From: Acidobacteriota bacterium | Lineage (GTDB): Bacteria; Acidobacteriota; Blastocatellia; Pyrinomonadales; Pyrinomonadaceae | Length of the DNA stretch: 64,000 nucleotides | Reading direction: 5' to 3' | Assembly (NCBI GenBank): GCA_020199835.1 | Contig: JAIVJV010000008.1 | Coordinates: 248,001 to 312,000, forward strand | Part shown: one piece after another, positions 50,851 through 60,114 of the stretch | Layout of the letters: each line of letters begins with the position of its first letter | Numbering within the stretch: position 1 is the stretch's first letter | Position numbers and translations under genes: made by a program | The notes under the pieces: generated by a model | What the model was told of the DNA's origin: nothing | Databases searched by the model: none | The model's input: the letters and a program-made list of their open reading frames with translations, nothing else

Positions 50851-52257
50851 TTGTCGACTGCCAATTGCCGATTGCCGATTTTGCGTCAGGGTGAGCCGTA
50901 TTACAGCCTTGACGTCGCGCGAGTCGTCCATCATCGCACGCGTGAACCGTTCGTCGAAGTCAGCCAGGCCAATCCGGGCTTGATCCGTCGCGACCTCGGC
51001 AAGCAGGACATTGCCCGATCCGTGTTACAGAAACTTACAACGCGCGAACTCGTCGATATCTGCATGCGCGCCGCGGAAATCTTTACCGCTGATCCCACAG
51101 ATTACATTACTCAGGTTTCGGCAACGACCGGTTTGCCACACGCCCTGGTCGAACGAAACATGCTGAAGATCAAGAGCATGTTTGCAAACATGGAGAGCGT
51201 GCTAAACGGACTCACGCGCGACATCGATTGGGACATACTCGATCGCGGTTTCGGCGAAGTTGAAGGAAAGACGTTGAGTTTCTTTCCTCGCACCCAATCA
51301 CTCGGCGCCGTGCTGCCAAACAATTCGCCAGGCGTGCACTCGCTTTGGATTCCAGCGTTCGCTTTGCGCATTCCGCTCGTGCTCAAACCCGGCAGTGCTG
51401 AACCGTGGACCCCGTATCGCATCATTCAGTCGCTGATCAAGGCGGGCGCGCCAAAGGAAGCGTTCAGTTTTTATCCAACGGACCACGCGGGCGCGAGCGA
51501 GATCCTTCGGAACTGCGGCCGCTCAATGCTGTTCGGCGACAGTTCGACGACGTCCATTTGGGCCAACGATCCGCGCATCGAGATCCACGGGCCGGGTTAC
51601 AGCAAAGTGATCATCGGCGAGGACTGCATCGATGAGTGGCAAGAGTATCTGGACGTGATGGTCGCTTCGATCGCGGACAACGGTGGACGCTCGTGCGTGA
51701 ATGCTTCGGCAGTCTGGGTGCCGCGTCACGCTGATGAGATAAGCGAAGCACTCGCGGAACGTCTCGCGCGCATCGTTCCGCGCGCGGCCGACGATCCTGA
51801 GGCGCAACTCGCGCCGTTCACGGATCCGCAAATCGCCTCGCGAATTAACATGATGATCGAACAGGGCCTGCACGAGCCCGGCGCACGCGACGTCACCGCA
51901 TCATATCGCGACGGCGAGCGGCTCGTGAACTGGAACAACTGTTCATATTTAAGTCCGACCTTAATCCGTTGTGACGCGGATCACCCGCTGGCAGCACGAG
52001 AATATCTTTTCCCCTTTGCCGCGGTGGTGGACGTTCCGCAGGACCAGCTCGTGTCACGGCTCGAATCGAGCCTTGTCGTTACCGCGATCACTCGAAACCC
52101 AAAACTGATCCAGACACTCGTCAACTCCCCGCACATCGATCGCCTGAACATTGGCCCAATGCCCACGAACCAGGTCAGTTGGGACCAACCTCACGAAGGC
52201 AATCTCTTCGATCACCTTTACGGGCGGCGAGCCTTTCAACATGCCATCGCTGTTTGA
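50851..52257 (+). CDS. LuxC-like acyl reductase / aldehyde dehydrogenase family
   Basis: 468 residues. Aldehyde dehydrogenase fold: cofactor-binding LGAVLPNNSPGVHSLW and LVLKPGSAEPWTP, and the catalytic cysteine in NGGRSCVNASA (about residue 285). Size and order after a LuxE-like gene match LuxC fatty acyl reductases, which convert an enzyme-bound acyl thioester to aldehyde with NADPH. No luxAB or luxD genes are present, so bioluminescence is not implied. TTG at 50851 follows the previous stop directly, with GGAGGGAG about 10 bases upstream. The first 8-9 residues look non-native, so a later start cannot be excluded. Confidence 0.85.
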   Translation: MSTANCRLPILRQGEPYYSLDVARVVHHRTREPFVEVSQANPGLIRRDLGKQDIARSVLQKLTTRELVDICMRAAEIFTADPTDYITQVSATTGLPHALVERNMLKIKSMFANMESVLNGLTRDIDWDILDRGFGEVEGKTLSFFPRTQSLGAVLPNNSPGVHSLWIPAFALRIPLVLKPGSAEPWTPYRIIQSLIKAGAPKEAFSFYPTDHAGASEILRNCGRSMLFGDSSTTSIWANDPRIEIHGPGYSKVIIGEDCIDEWQEYLDVMVASIADNGGRSCVNASAVWVPRHADEISEALAERLARIVPRAADDPEAQLAPFTDPQIASRINMMIEQGLHEPGARDVTASYRDGERLVNWNNCSYLSPTLIRCDADHPLAAREYLFPFAAVVDVPQDQLVSRLESSLVVTAITRNPKLIQTLVNSPHIDRLNIGPMPTNQVSWDQPHEGNLFDHLYGRRAFQHAIAV

Positions 52258-52266
52258 GGAGCGCGC

Positions 52267-53556
52267 GTGAGAATCTTGTATCTCACAGGTGGAGCGGGTC
52301 GCATGTACTGCGGCAGTTGCTTGCGCGACAACGCGATGGCGACCGAACTCATCGCACGCGGCCACGACGTTTTGCTTCTGCCCGTCTACACGCCCACGTT
52401 CACTGACGAACCAAACGTCAGTCAGGACCACGTCGTGCTGGGCGGGATCAGTGCGTACCTCGAACAGTACGTTCCGTTCTTTCGCAAGACGCCCGCGTGG
52501 CTCGATCGTCTGTGGGACTCGAAAACCGTTCTGAGTTTGGCCTCGCGCAAGTCGATCTCGACCAATCCGAAGATGCTCGGCGAGATGACGGTTTCCGTGC
52601 TGAAAGGCGACGAGGGTTTTCAACGCAAAGAGATCCAGAAGCTGATCGAATGGGTAAAGCAGTTGCCGCCACCGGACGTGATCAATCTTCCATACACGCT
52701 TCTGATCGCTCTCGCGCGCCCGCTCAAGGAAGCATTCAATTGCCCGGTGGTCTGCACACTTCAGGGCGAAGATCTTTTTCTCGACGGATTACAGGAGCCT
52801 TATCGCCGGCAGTCGCTCGATCTTATTAGCCGGCAGGTGAACAACGTCGATCTGTTTCTTTCGGTGAGCGAGTATTACGCGGATTTCATGCCCGGCTATC
52901 TCGGCATTCCGGCCGAGAAGATTCGGGTCGTTCCGCTCGGCATTAATCCGAAGGGTTTTGAACTGCGCGAACAAGAAAACGGGCGGCCGTTTACTGTCGG
53001 CTTTCTCGCGCGGGTCGCGCCGGAAAAAGGATTGCACGTGCTCGCCGAGGCATATCGCATTTTGCGACAGTCAGGTGACTTGCCGCCGGCGCGATTGGAA
53101 GTTGCGGGATACATGGCCGACGACTGCAAGCCGTATCTCGCCGCTATCGAGACGAATTTACGTAAAGCGAATCTCGAAAGTGAGTTCCGTTACCACGGCG
53201 TACTCGACCGCGCGGAGAAGATCGCATTTCTGCGGCGGCTCGACGTGATGTCGATTCCTGCCACGTACGACGAACCGAAAGGCGTGTCGTTGCTGGAGGC
53301 GATGGCTTGCGGCGTGCCGCTGGTCCAACCACGCCGCGGCGGCTTCACGGAGATTGTCGGGAAGACCGGCGGTGGTCTGCTCGTGAAACCGGACGATCCG
53401 GAGAGTCTCGCAGACGGCATACGCGAAGTCTTCCAGGACAAAGAACTGGCCGCGCAGTTGAGCTCGAGTGGTTTCCGCGGCGTGCGCGAACACTACACCG
53501 CCGCGCACATGGCCGATCGATTGCTCGACGTCTACAAAAGCGTCACGGGTGCGTAG
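52267..53556 (+). CDS. GT4-family glycosyltransferase
   Basis: 429 residues, GT-B fold. N-terminal ILYLTGGAGRMYCGSCLRDN (acceptor side), VGFLARVAPEKGLHVLAEAY at the start of the nucleotide-sugar domain, and the E-x7-E motif EPKGVSLLEAMACGVP. Unusually rich in Cys near the N terminus (MYCGSCLRD). GTG at 52267 has GAGGAG 7 bases upstream. Between the LuxC-like gene (9 bases before) and the ABC ATPase gene (3 bases after), it may glycosylate the product of the first two enzymes (inference). No membrane segment. Confidence 0.92.
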   Translation: MRILYLTGGAGRMYCGSCLRDNAMATELIARGHDVLLLPVYTPTFTDEPNVSQDHVVLGGISAYLEQYVPFFRKTPAWLDRLWDSKTVLSLASRKSISTNPKMLGEMTVSVLKGDEGFQRKEIQKLIEWVKQLPPPDVINLPYTLLIALARPLKEAFNCPVVCTLQGEDLFLDGLQEPYRRQSLDLISRQVNNVDLFLSVSEYYADFMPGYLGIPAEKIRVVPLGINPKGFELREQENGRPFTVGFLARVAPEKGLHVLAEAYRILRQSGDLPPARLEVAGYMADDCKPYLAAIETNLRKANLESEFRYHGVLDRAEKIAFLRRLDVMSIPATYDEPKGVSLLEAMACGVPLVQPRRGGFTEIVGKTGGGLLVKPDDPESLADGIREVFQDKELAAQLSSSGFRGVREHYTAAHMADRLLDVYKSVTGA

Positions 53557-53559
53557 ATT

Positions 53560-54225
53560 TTGTTGAAAGCAGAGAACATCTCCAAAGAATATCCGACGCC
53601 GGCTGGACCACTGCGAATCGTCAGCGACGTTTCACTCGAACTGCCGGAGGGCTCGGCAGTCTCGATCATGGGGCCATCAGGCAGCGGCAAAAGCACGTTG
53701 CTTTACATGATCGGGGCGCTCGAGCCGCCATCGAGTGGCACAGTCACACTCGACGATCAGAACCCTTTTCTGCTCGACACCAAAAGGCTCGCCGCGTTTC
53801 GCAATCAACGCATCGGCTTTGTTTTCCAGGACCACTGTTTGCTCCCGCAATGCTCCGTGATTGAAAACGTGCTCACTCCGACACTGGTTGCTTCACCGAA
53901 CGGCGCGGTGGACCAACGAGCGCGCGATTTACTGAATCAAGTCGGTCTCGGCGAGCGAATCAATCATCATCCGGCACAGCTCTCGGGCGGCGAAAAGCAA
54001 CGTGTGGCCCTCGCGCGCGCGCTGATCATGAAGCCGCGACTGCTGCTCTGTGATGAGCCAACGGGAAATCTCGATCAAAAGTCCGCTGAAGTCGTGGCCG
54101 GTATGCTGCTCGACATCCATCGCCAGGCAAACACGATTCTGATCGTCGTCACTCACAGCAGCGACCTGGCCGGACGTTTCCCCCAACGTTTCGAACTCCG
54201 AAACCAACATCTCGAACTCGCCTAA
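53560..54225 (+). CDS. ABC transporter ATPase, LolD type
   Basis: 221 residues. Walker [10 protein letters not shown]-loop FVFQD, signature LSGGEKQR, Walker B LLLCDEP with Cys before the Asp-Glu pair, D-loop GNLD and switch VTHS. Belongs to the LolD/FtsE/MacB ATPase group, as expected for the FtsX-like permease encoded immediately after (no gap). The start is one of two adjacent TTG codons (53560 or 53563); neither has a strong ribosome binding site, so coupling to the glycosyltransferase gene 3 bases upstream is likely. Confidence 0.93.
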   Translation: MLKAENISKEYPTPAGPLRIVSDVSLELPEGSAVSIMGPSGSGKSTLLYMIGALEPPSSGTVTLDDQNPFLLDTKRLAAFRNQRIGFVFQDHCLLPQCSVIENVLTPTLVASPNGAVDQRARDLLNQVGLGERINHHPAQLSGGEKQRVALARALIMKPRLLLCDEPTGNLDQKSAEVVAGMLLDIHRQANTILIVVTHSSDLAGRFPQRFELRNQHLELA

Positions 54226-57200
54226 ATGCGTGCAACTCACCTCGTAAAACGCAGCCTCGTTTACTACTGGCAAACGAACCTCGTGGTCGTTCTCGGGGTC
54301 GCGATTGCCGTGGCGGTGCTGACCGGCGCGTTGTTGATTGGCGAGTCAGTGCGCGGCAGTCTGCGCGATCTCGTCTCGCAACGTCTCGGCCGCACGGACG
54401 ATCTCATCGCTTCGACCGGTTTCTTTCGCGAACAACTGGCGGCGGACATCCTGCAGCCCGGCGTGTTTACGACGAGTGGGATCGCCGGCACTGCTCCGTT
54501 GATCGCGCTCGACGGTTTGGTGACACACGAGCCGAGCCGTCGGCGTGCGGGAGGCGTTCGCGTTTACGGCGTCGATGAGCGGTTCTGGAAATTCAATGGG
54601 GTAGCGGTTGAGGCGCCGCAGAATCGTGACGTGCTGGTCAGTGAGAGTCTCGCGAGTGAACTCGGAGGCGCGAGTGGCGATTCGGTTTTGTTGCGAATCG
54701 AAAAGCCTTCCGATATTCCCGTCGAGTCGCTGCACGGGCGCAAAGAAGATCCGGGTCGCACGATTCGTTTGAATCTCAAGTCAGTGTTGCCGGCGTCTTC
54801 GTTGGGCGAGTTTTCCTTGCGGCCACAGCAAGGACCGGTGCGCGCCGTTTTCGTTTCGCTTTCGTTTCTGCAAAGGGAGTTGGACCAAAAGGATAAAGTC
54901 AACGCGATTCTGGTTTCAGAGCTTTCCGGGTTGGACCAGCACGAGCGAACGCAAATGTCGTCGAAGCTCGACTCGTTGCTCAAAGAGAAAGCAACGCTGG
55001 AAGACCTCGGCGTCAAACTGCGCGTTCTGGAACAACAGCACGCGCTCGTTCTCGAAACCGACAGCAACATCATCAATGACAATGTCGCGGCTGCGGCGCA
55101 GCAAGCGGCCTCGGGTTTGTCACTGCCCACCACCCAGGTGCTCTCTTATCTGGCGAACAGCATCAACGCCGACGAGCGTGCGGTGCCGTATTCGATCGTT
55201 ACCGCGCTAGACAGTGAAACTTATACGAAGCTGGCGCGTCAGGCGCACTACGTGTTGGATAGCTACAGCGGGCTTCCAGCGATCATGCTCAACGAATGGG
55301 CGGCGCGCGAATTAAAGGTGGAGCTGGAAGACAGGGTTTCCCTCGAGTACTACGTTTGGCACGAAGGCGGCCGGCTTGAGACAAAGAAAGCCGACTTTAC
55401 CGTCCAGGGTATCGCGCCGATCGCTGGACTGGCGGCGGATCGCGATCTGGTGCCCGCGTATCCGGGTATTACTGAGTCCGAGAACATGTCGGAGTGGGAC
55501 CCTCCCTTCCCTATCGATTTGGAACGCGTGCGGTCGCAGGATGAAGATTATTGGCACGAGTATCGAACGACGCCCAAGGCTTTCGTACTGCTCGCCGACG
55601 CTCAAAAACTCTGGCAGACGCGTTTCGGCAAGTTGACTTCAATCCGCTTTCAACTAAGCGCGAACGACTCTTTGCCCGATCGCGCTAATCTCCTCGAACA
55701 GGCGTTGCGCCAGTCGCTCTCACCACCACAGTCAGGCTTTCAAGTGATCGCCGTTCGTGAACAAGGACTGCAAGCTTCACGCGGCGCGACGGATTTCGGC
55801 GAATACTTTCTTTACTTCAGCTTCTTCCTTGTTGTGTCGGCGCTATTGTTGACGGCACTGTTTTTCAAACTCGGCATCGAGCAGCGTTTGCGTGAGATCG
55901 GCACGTTGCAGGCGCTCGGATTTCCCGACTCGCGGATTCGCCGATTGTTTCTTGGGGAAGGTTTGCTGCTCGCGATTGCGGGAAGTTTGCTCGGTGTCGC
56001 CGGCGCGATCGTGTATGCGAAGTTGCTGATGTATGGGCTGCGCACGTGGTGGGTTGATGCAGTTGGAACAACTGCGCTGGCGCTGCACGTTTCGTGGCAG
56101 TCGATGTTGATTGGGGCGGTGGGTGGTGTGTTGGTTGCGGTCATTTGTGTGTTGCTGACTTTAAGGAAGGTTACCGCTTCATCCACGAGAGGTTTGTTGG
56201 TTGGGGAAAGAAAGGAAACACGGATTTTTTGGACCGCGTGCGGACTGACGGTGATCGGGGCGGTGTTACTGATCGCGGGCGGGCTGCAAGTGCTTCCGCG
56301 AGTAGCAGGGTTCTTTGGCGGTGGTGTGCTACTGCTCGCCGCGTGTGTTTGTTATTTGCACAGTTGGTTAGTGCGAAGAAATCGAAACCCGATCCGTGGC
56401 ACGGGTTGGTGGACCATATCCCTGCTCGGTTTTCGTAACGCCGCTCATCGCCCGAGCCGCACGGTTTTATGTGTCGCGCTGATCGCTTCGGCGACGTTCA
56501 TCATCGTCTCAGTAGACGCGTTTCGTCGCACGGGTTCGGCGGTTTCAGATCGGAAGTCCGGCAGCGGCGGTTTTCCACTCGTTGCTGAATCGCTGTTGCC
56601 TATCGCCCACGACGCAACCACAAACGAGGGCCGCGAGGCGTTGAATCTGAACGCCGCCAACAACGACGCTGCACTCAGCGATCTGAAGTTTGTAAACTTC
56701 CGCGTACGTCCGGGCGACGACACGAGTTGTCTTAACCTTTATCAACCCCGCAACCCGAAGATCGTCGCGCCACCCGAGAGTTTCCTCCAGGAAAACCGTT
56801 TCGCGTTTCAAAGCTCGATCGACACGCAGGAGAAAAATCCGTGGCTGCTTTTGAACCGCGAGTTTTCCGATGGCGCCATTCCCGTAATCACGGATGCCAA
56901 CTCGCTCACATACGTGCTGCATTTGAAAGTCGGCGAGGATCTCGTGGTGGACCATTCGCCGCAACCGTTACGCCTGCGAATCGTCGCCGCACTCTCGGAC
57001 AGCATCTTCCAGAGCGAGTTGCTAATGTCAGAGAAAAATTTCGTGCGTCTCTTTCCGGAAGCGCAAGGCTATCGTTTCTTCCTGCTCGACAGTCCTGCGA
57101 CCAAATCCTCCGCGGTCGCGTCGGTTCTCGAAGATCGACTGTCGGACTTCGGCTTCGACGCACAATCAACGGCCGATCGCCTCGAAAATTTTCACCGCGT

Positions 57201-57588
57201 AGAAAACACGTATTTATCAACGTTTCAGCTTCTCGGTGGTTTAGGGCTCGTACTCGGCACGTTAGGCATGGCTGCGGTCTTGTTGCGCAACGTCTTCGAA
57301 CGGCGTCGAGAACTGGCTCTGTTGCGCGCCGTAGGGTATAACTCTTCACACTTTGCTTTGATGGTGATTAGTGAAAACGTCCTGATGCTGTGCTGCGGCC
57401 TGGCAATAGGATTTGTCTGTGCGTTGCTCGCGATTGCTCCTGTCTTTTTCGAACGCGGGGGCCGGATGCCAAACATCTCGCTCGGTCTATTGTTGCTGGC
57501 GGTTCTCGTTTCGGGTGCACTCGCATCGCTCGTGGCCACGCTCGCGGCGTTGCGCTCGCCCTTGCTGCCCGCGCTCCGAGCGGAGTGA
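54226..57588 (+). CDS. Large FtsX/LolE-like ABC permease
   Basis: 1120 residues, far longer than LolC/E (about 400). First TM helix about 20-42 (VVVLGVAIAVAVLTGALLIG), a roughly 480-residue extracytoplasmic domain, a helix bundle about 525-760 with the FtsX motif LREIGTLQALGFPDSRIRRL, then a second extracytoplasmic domain (about 760-990) and three terminal helices around RRELALLRAVGYNSSHFALM and the last GALASLVATLAALRSP. Not an ADOP: the ends and the cores differ. ATG follows the ATPase stop directly. Probably moves a lipid-linked or lipoprotein-like substrate, perhaps the glycosylated product of the upstream enzymes (inference). Confidence 0.9.
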   Translation: MRATHLVKRSLVYYWQTNLVVVLGVAIAVAVLTGALLIGESVRGSLRDLVSQRLGRTDDLIASTGFFREQLAADILQPGVFTTSGIAGTAPLIALDGLVTHEPSRRRAGGVRVYGVDERFWKFNGVAVEAPQNRDVLVSESLASELGGASGDSVLLRIEKPSDIPVESLHGRKEDPGRTIRLNLKSVLPASSLGEFSLRPQQGPVRAVFVSLSFLQRELDQKDKVNAILVSELSGLDQHERTQMSSKLDSLLKEKATLEDLGVKLRVLEQQHALVLETDSNIINDNVAAAAQQAASGLSLPTTQVLSYLANSINADERAVPYSIVTALDSETYTKLARQAHYVLDSYSGLPAIMLNEWAARELKVELEDRVSLEYYVWHEGGRLETKKADFTVQGIAPIAGLAADRDLVPAYPGITESENMSEWDPPFPIDLERVRSQDEDYWHEYRTTPKAFVLLADAQKLWQTRFGKLTSIRFQLSANDSLPDRANLLEQALRQSLSPPQSGFQVIAVREQGLQASRGATDFGEYFLYFSFFLVVSALLLTALFFKLGIEQRLREIGTLQALGFPDSRIRRLFLGEGLLLAIAGSLLGVAGAIVYAKLLMYGLRTWWVDAVGTTALALHVSWQSMLIGAVGGVLVAVICVLLTLRKVTASSTRGLLVGERKETRIFWTACGLTVIGAVLLIAGGLQVLPRVAGFFGGGVLLLAACVCYLHSWLVRRNRNPIRGTGWWTISLLGFRNAAHRPSRTVLCVALIASATFIIVSVDAFRRTGSAVSDRKSGSGGFPLVAESLLPIAHDATTNEGREALNLNAANNDAALSDLKFVNFRVRPGDDTSCLNLYQPRNPKIVAPPESFLQENRFAFQSSIDTQEKNPWLLLNREFSDGAIPVITDANSLTYVLHLKVGEDLVVDHSPQPLRLRIVAALSDSIFQSELLMSEKNFVRLFPEAQGYRFFLLDSPATKSSAVASVLEDRLSDFGFDAQSTADRLENFHRVENTYLSTFQLLGGLGLVLGTLGMAAVLLRNVFERRRELALLRAVGYNSSHFALMVISENVLMLCCGLAIGFVCALLAIAPVFFERGGRMPNISLGLLLLAVLVSGALASLVATLAALRSPLLPALRAE

Positions 57589-57606
57589 GATCGGAAGGAG
57601 TGAAAA

Positions 57607-58839
57607 ATGAGCAAGCGGATCCCTCTAATCTTTGTCTTACTGTTTCTTTCATTCGTTAACGCGCACGCACAAAGTGACTGGACGCAGTGGGGTGGACCAA
57701 ACCGCGACTTCACCTCACCGGCGAAAGGACTCGCTGCTTCGTGGCCCGCCACTGGTCCAAAACAGTTGTGGTCGCGCCCGCTCGGCGCAGGGCATTCGGC
57801 AATTCTCGCAAGCGGTAACACGCTCTACACGATGTACAGCCAGGGGGATCAGGAAGTCGTTATTGCTCTAGCAGCCGATACGGGAAAAACGATTTGGGAA
57901 CACAAATACAGCGCGCCGCCCGCGGGTCTGAATTTGGAATACGGCGCCGGCCCGCATTCAACGCCGCTGCTCGTCGGCGATCTGCTCTACTCCGTGGGAG
58001 CGACGGCGAAACTCTTCGCGCTCGAGAAGAAGACCGGCAAGGTCGTCTGGACGCATGATCTGTGGGCGGAATACAACGGCAGAAAGATGGACCGCGGCTA
58101 CTCGTGCAGTCCGGTCGCTTACAAAAACACGATCATTCTCACCCTCGGCGGCCAGGGCCAAACCCTGATCGCGTTCAACCAAAAAGACGGTAGCGTTGCC
58201 TGGAAGAACCAGTCACTCGACCTGTCGCCATCGTCGCCGATGATCATCAACGTCGATGGCCAGGACCAACTGATCATGTTTCTCGGCAGGGTCATCGCGG
58301 GTTTGGATCCAAACAATGGCAGTCTGCTTTGGAGTCATCCGCACGTCACCGATTGGGGACTGAACATCACGATGCCGGTGTGGGGCCCCGACAATCTGCT
58401 GTTTATCTCTTCAGCCTACAACGGTGGCAGTCGCGCGTTGCGGTTGAAGCAGAAGGATGGGAAGACCACGGCGGAAGAGGTTTGGTTCAATAACCGGCTG
58501 CGGATTCATCACGGCACGGCGATTCGCATTGGCGATTACGTTTATGGATCGAGCGGCGATTTTGGACCGGCGTTCTTCGCCGCCGCAAACGTGAAAACCG
58601 GCGAACTGCTGTTCCAGGATCGCAGTTTTCCCAAGACGAATTTTGTGCTCGCGGATGGAAAGTTCATCATGCTCGACGAAGACGGCCACCTCGCGTTGGC
58701 GACGGCTTCGCCCGCGGGGTTAAGGGTGATTTCAAAGGCGAGTATAATGAAGAACCTCGCCTGGACAGTACCAACACTGGCAGGAACAAAACTTTATTTA
58801 CGTGACCGGCGTACCATCGCTGCGCTCGATTTGAGTTGA
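57607..58839 (+). CDS. Secreted PQQ-like beta-propeller protein (1)
   Basis: 410 residues. Signal peptide 1-21 (cut at AHAQ), then [11 protein letters not shown], the conserved opening of this outer-membrane/periplasmic propeller group, and repeats such as [16 protein letters not shown] and [14 protein letters not shown]. No PQQ-dependent dehydrogenase catalytic residues were recognised, so a binding or scaffold role similar to BamB is more likely than enzymatic activity. Good AGGAG site 7 bases before ATG. First of two adjacent propeller genes after the permease gene (18 bases). Confidence 0.92.
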   Translation: MSKRIPLIFVLLFLSFVNAHAQSDWTQWGGPNRDFTSPAKGLAASWPATGPKQLWSRPLGAGHSAILASGNTLYTMYSQGDQEVVIALAADTGKTIWEHKYSAPPAGLNLEYGAGPHSTPLLVGDLLYSVGATAKLFALEKKTGKVVWTHDLWAEYNGRKMDRGYSCSPVAYKNTIILTLGGQGQTLIAFNQKDGSVAWKNQSLDLSPSSPMIINVDGQDQLIMFLGRVIAGLDPNNGSLLWSHPHVTDWGLNITMPVWGPDNLLFISSAYNGGSRALRLKQKDGKTTAEEVWFNNRLRIHHGTAIRIGDYVYGSSGDFGPAFFAAANVKTGELLFQDRSFPKTNFVLADGKFIMLDEDGHLALATASPAGLRVISKASIMKNLAWTVPTLAGTKLYLRDRRTIAALDLS

Positions 58840-58855
58840 AATTGGAGGAATGAAA

Positions 58856-60112
58856 ATGCGGAAACGGATTCTCGGAATCATAGCTGTTCTGATGCTGTCC
58901 TTATCTATTGCTCAAGCGGAAAATTGGCCGCAGTGGCGTGGGCCAAACCTCAACGGTAGCAGCAACGAGAAGAACCTGCCGGTGAAGTGGACCACTGAAG
59001 AGAATGTCGTTTGGAAAGTTCAGACGCCGGGGGTTACCGGCTCAACGCCGATTATCTGGCGTGATCGCATTTTTCTGAGCCTTGCGGAGGGCGATAATCT
59101 CGCGCTCTGGTGCGTCGATAAGGCGAAAGGCACGATCCTCTGGAAACAACCGCTCGGCGGCGGCAATGTAAAAATGCGCAAGCACAACATGTCGTCGCCT
59201 TCACCGGTGACTGACGGGCGCGCGGTTTACGTCATGACCGGCACCGGCATGCTCAGGGCGTTTGACTTCGCGGGTAAGGAACTCTGGGGCCGCGACATTC
59301 AGAAAGAGTATGGCGAGTTTGGTTTGAACTGGGGTTACGCCTCGTCGCCGCTGCTTCACGAAGACTCGCTATACGTCCAGGTGTTGCACGGGATGAAGAC
59401 CGACGAGCCGTCGTACGTCATGCGCATCGACAAGAAGAACGGCAAGACGTTGTGGAAAGTCGATCGGCCCACGAACGCAATTCGCGAATCGCCTGATTCG
59501 TACACCACGCCCGCGCTGCTTCGTTATGGCAAGACGACCGAGATTGTGATCACGGGCGGCGATTGCGTCACCGGTCATGATCCAGCCACCGGCAAGGAAC
59601 TCTGGCGTGCGAACGGTCTCAATCCCGACAACAATCCGTCTTACCGCATCGTGGCGTCGCCTATTATCTTCAATGAAATCATCTACGCGCCCACGCGTGT
59701 GAAACCGTTGCTCGCCTTGCGTGCAGGTGGCCGCGGTGATGTCACGAGTTCGCACGTGCTGTGGTCCACCGTGAATGGACCAGATGTGCCGACGCCGGTA
59801 ACGGACGGAAAGTATTTTTACATCATCAACGATCGTGGGATCGTGTGGTGTCTCGACGCAAAGACTGGAGCGGAGGTTTACGCTCAGCAACGCATCAAGC
59901 CCGGCATTTACAGCGCTTCCCCGGTGCTGGCGGATGGGAAGATCTACATCACGAATGAAGACGGATTAACTACGGTGCTCGCGGCTGGTCCGAAGTTTGA
60001 AGTTCTTTCCGAGAACCCGCTGAACGATTTCACGCTGAGTTCGCCGGCGATTTCTGACGGCCGGATCTACATTCGGACCGCCGGTTTTCTCTATAGCATC
60101 GGTAAATCATAG
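58856..60112 (+). CDS. Secreted PQQ-like beta-propeller protein (2)
   Basis: 418 residues from ATG at 58856. An ATG at 58850 is in frame but touches the GGAGGA ribosome binding site (58844-58849), whereas 58856 leaves the usual 6-base gap. Signal peptide 1-22 (cut at AQAE), then [11 protein letters not shown]. Propeller blades include [29 protein letters not shown] and [13 protein letters not shown]. Only moderately similar to the preceding protein, so the pair is not a recent duplication. Confidence 0.92.
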   Translation: MRKRILGIIAVLMLSLSIAQAENWPQWRGPNLNGSSNEKNLPVKWTTEENVVWKVQTPGVTGSTPIIWRDRIFLSLAEGDNLALWCVDKAKGTILWKQPLGGGNVKMRKHNMSSPSPVTDGRAVYVMTGTGMLRAFDFAGKELWGRDIQKEYGEFGLNWGYASSPLLHEDSLYVQVLHGMKTDEPSYVMRIDKKNGKTLWKVDRPTNAIRESPDSYTTPALLRYGKTTEIVITGGDCVTGHDPATGKELWRANGLNPDNNPSYRIVASPIIFNEIIYAPTRVKPLLALRAGGRGDVTSSHVLWSTVNGPDVPTPVTDGKYFYIINDRGIVWCLDAKTGAEVYAQQRIKPGIYSASPVLADGKIYITNEDGLTTVLAAGPKFEVLSENPLNDFTLSSPAISDGRIYIRTAGFLYSIGKS

Positions 60113-60114
60113 TT

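Noticed and set aside
49798..52257. Bioluminescence (lux) operon
   Set aside because: Only LuxE- and LuxC-like enzymes are present; no luciferase or LuxD thioesterase genes, and the neighbours are a glycosyltransferase and an exporter.
57607..60112. PQQ-dependent alcohol dehydrogenases
   Set aside because: Blade repeats are present, but no catalytic Asp or vicinal Cys pair, and the length is about 400 residues, well short of those enzymes.
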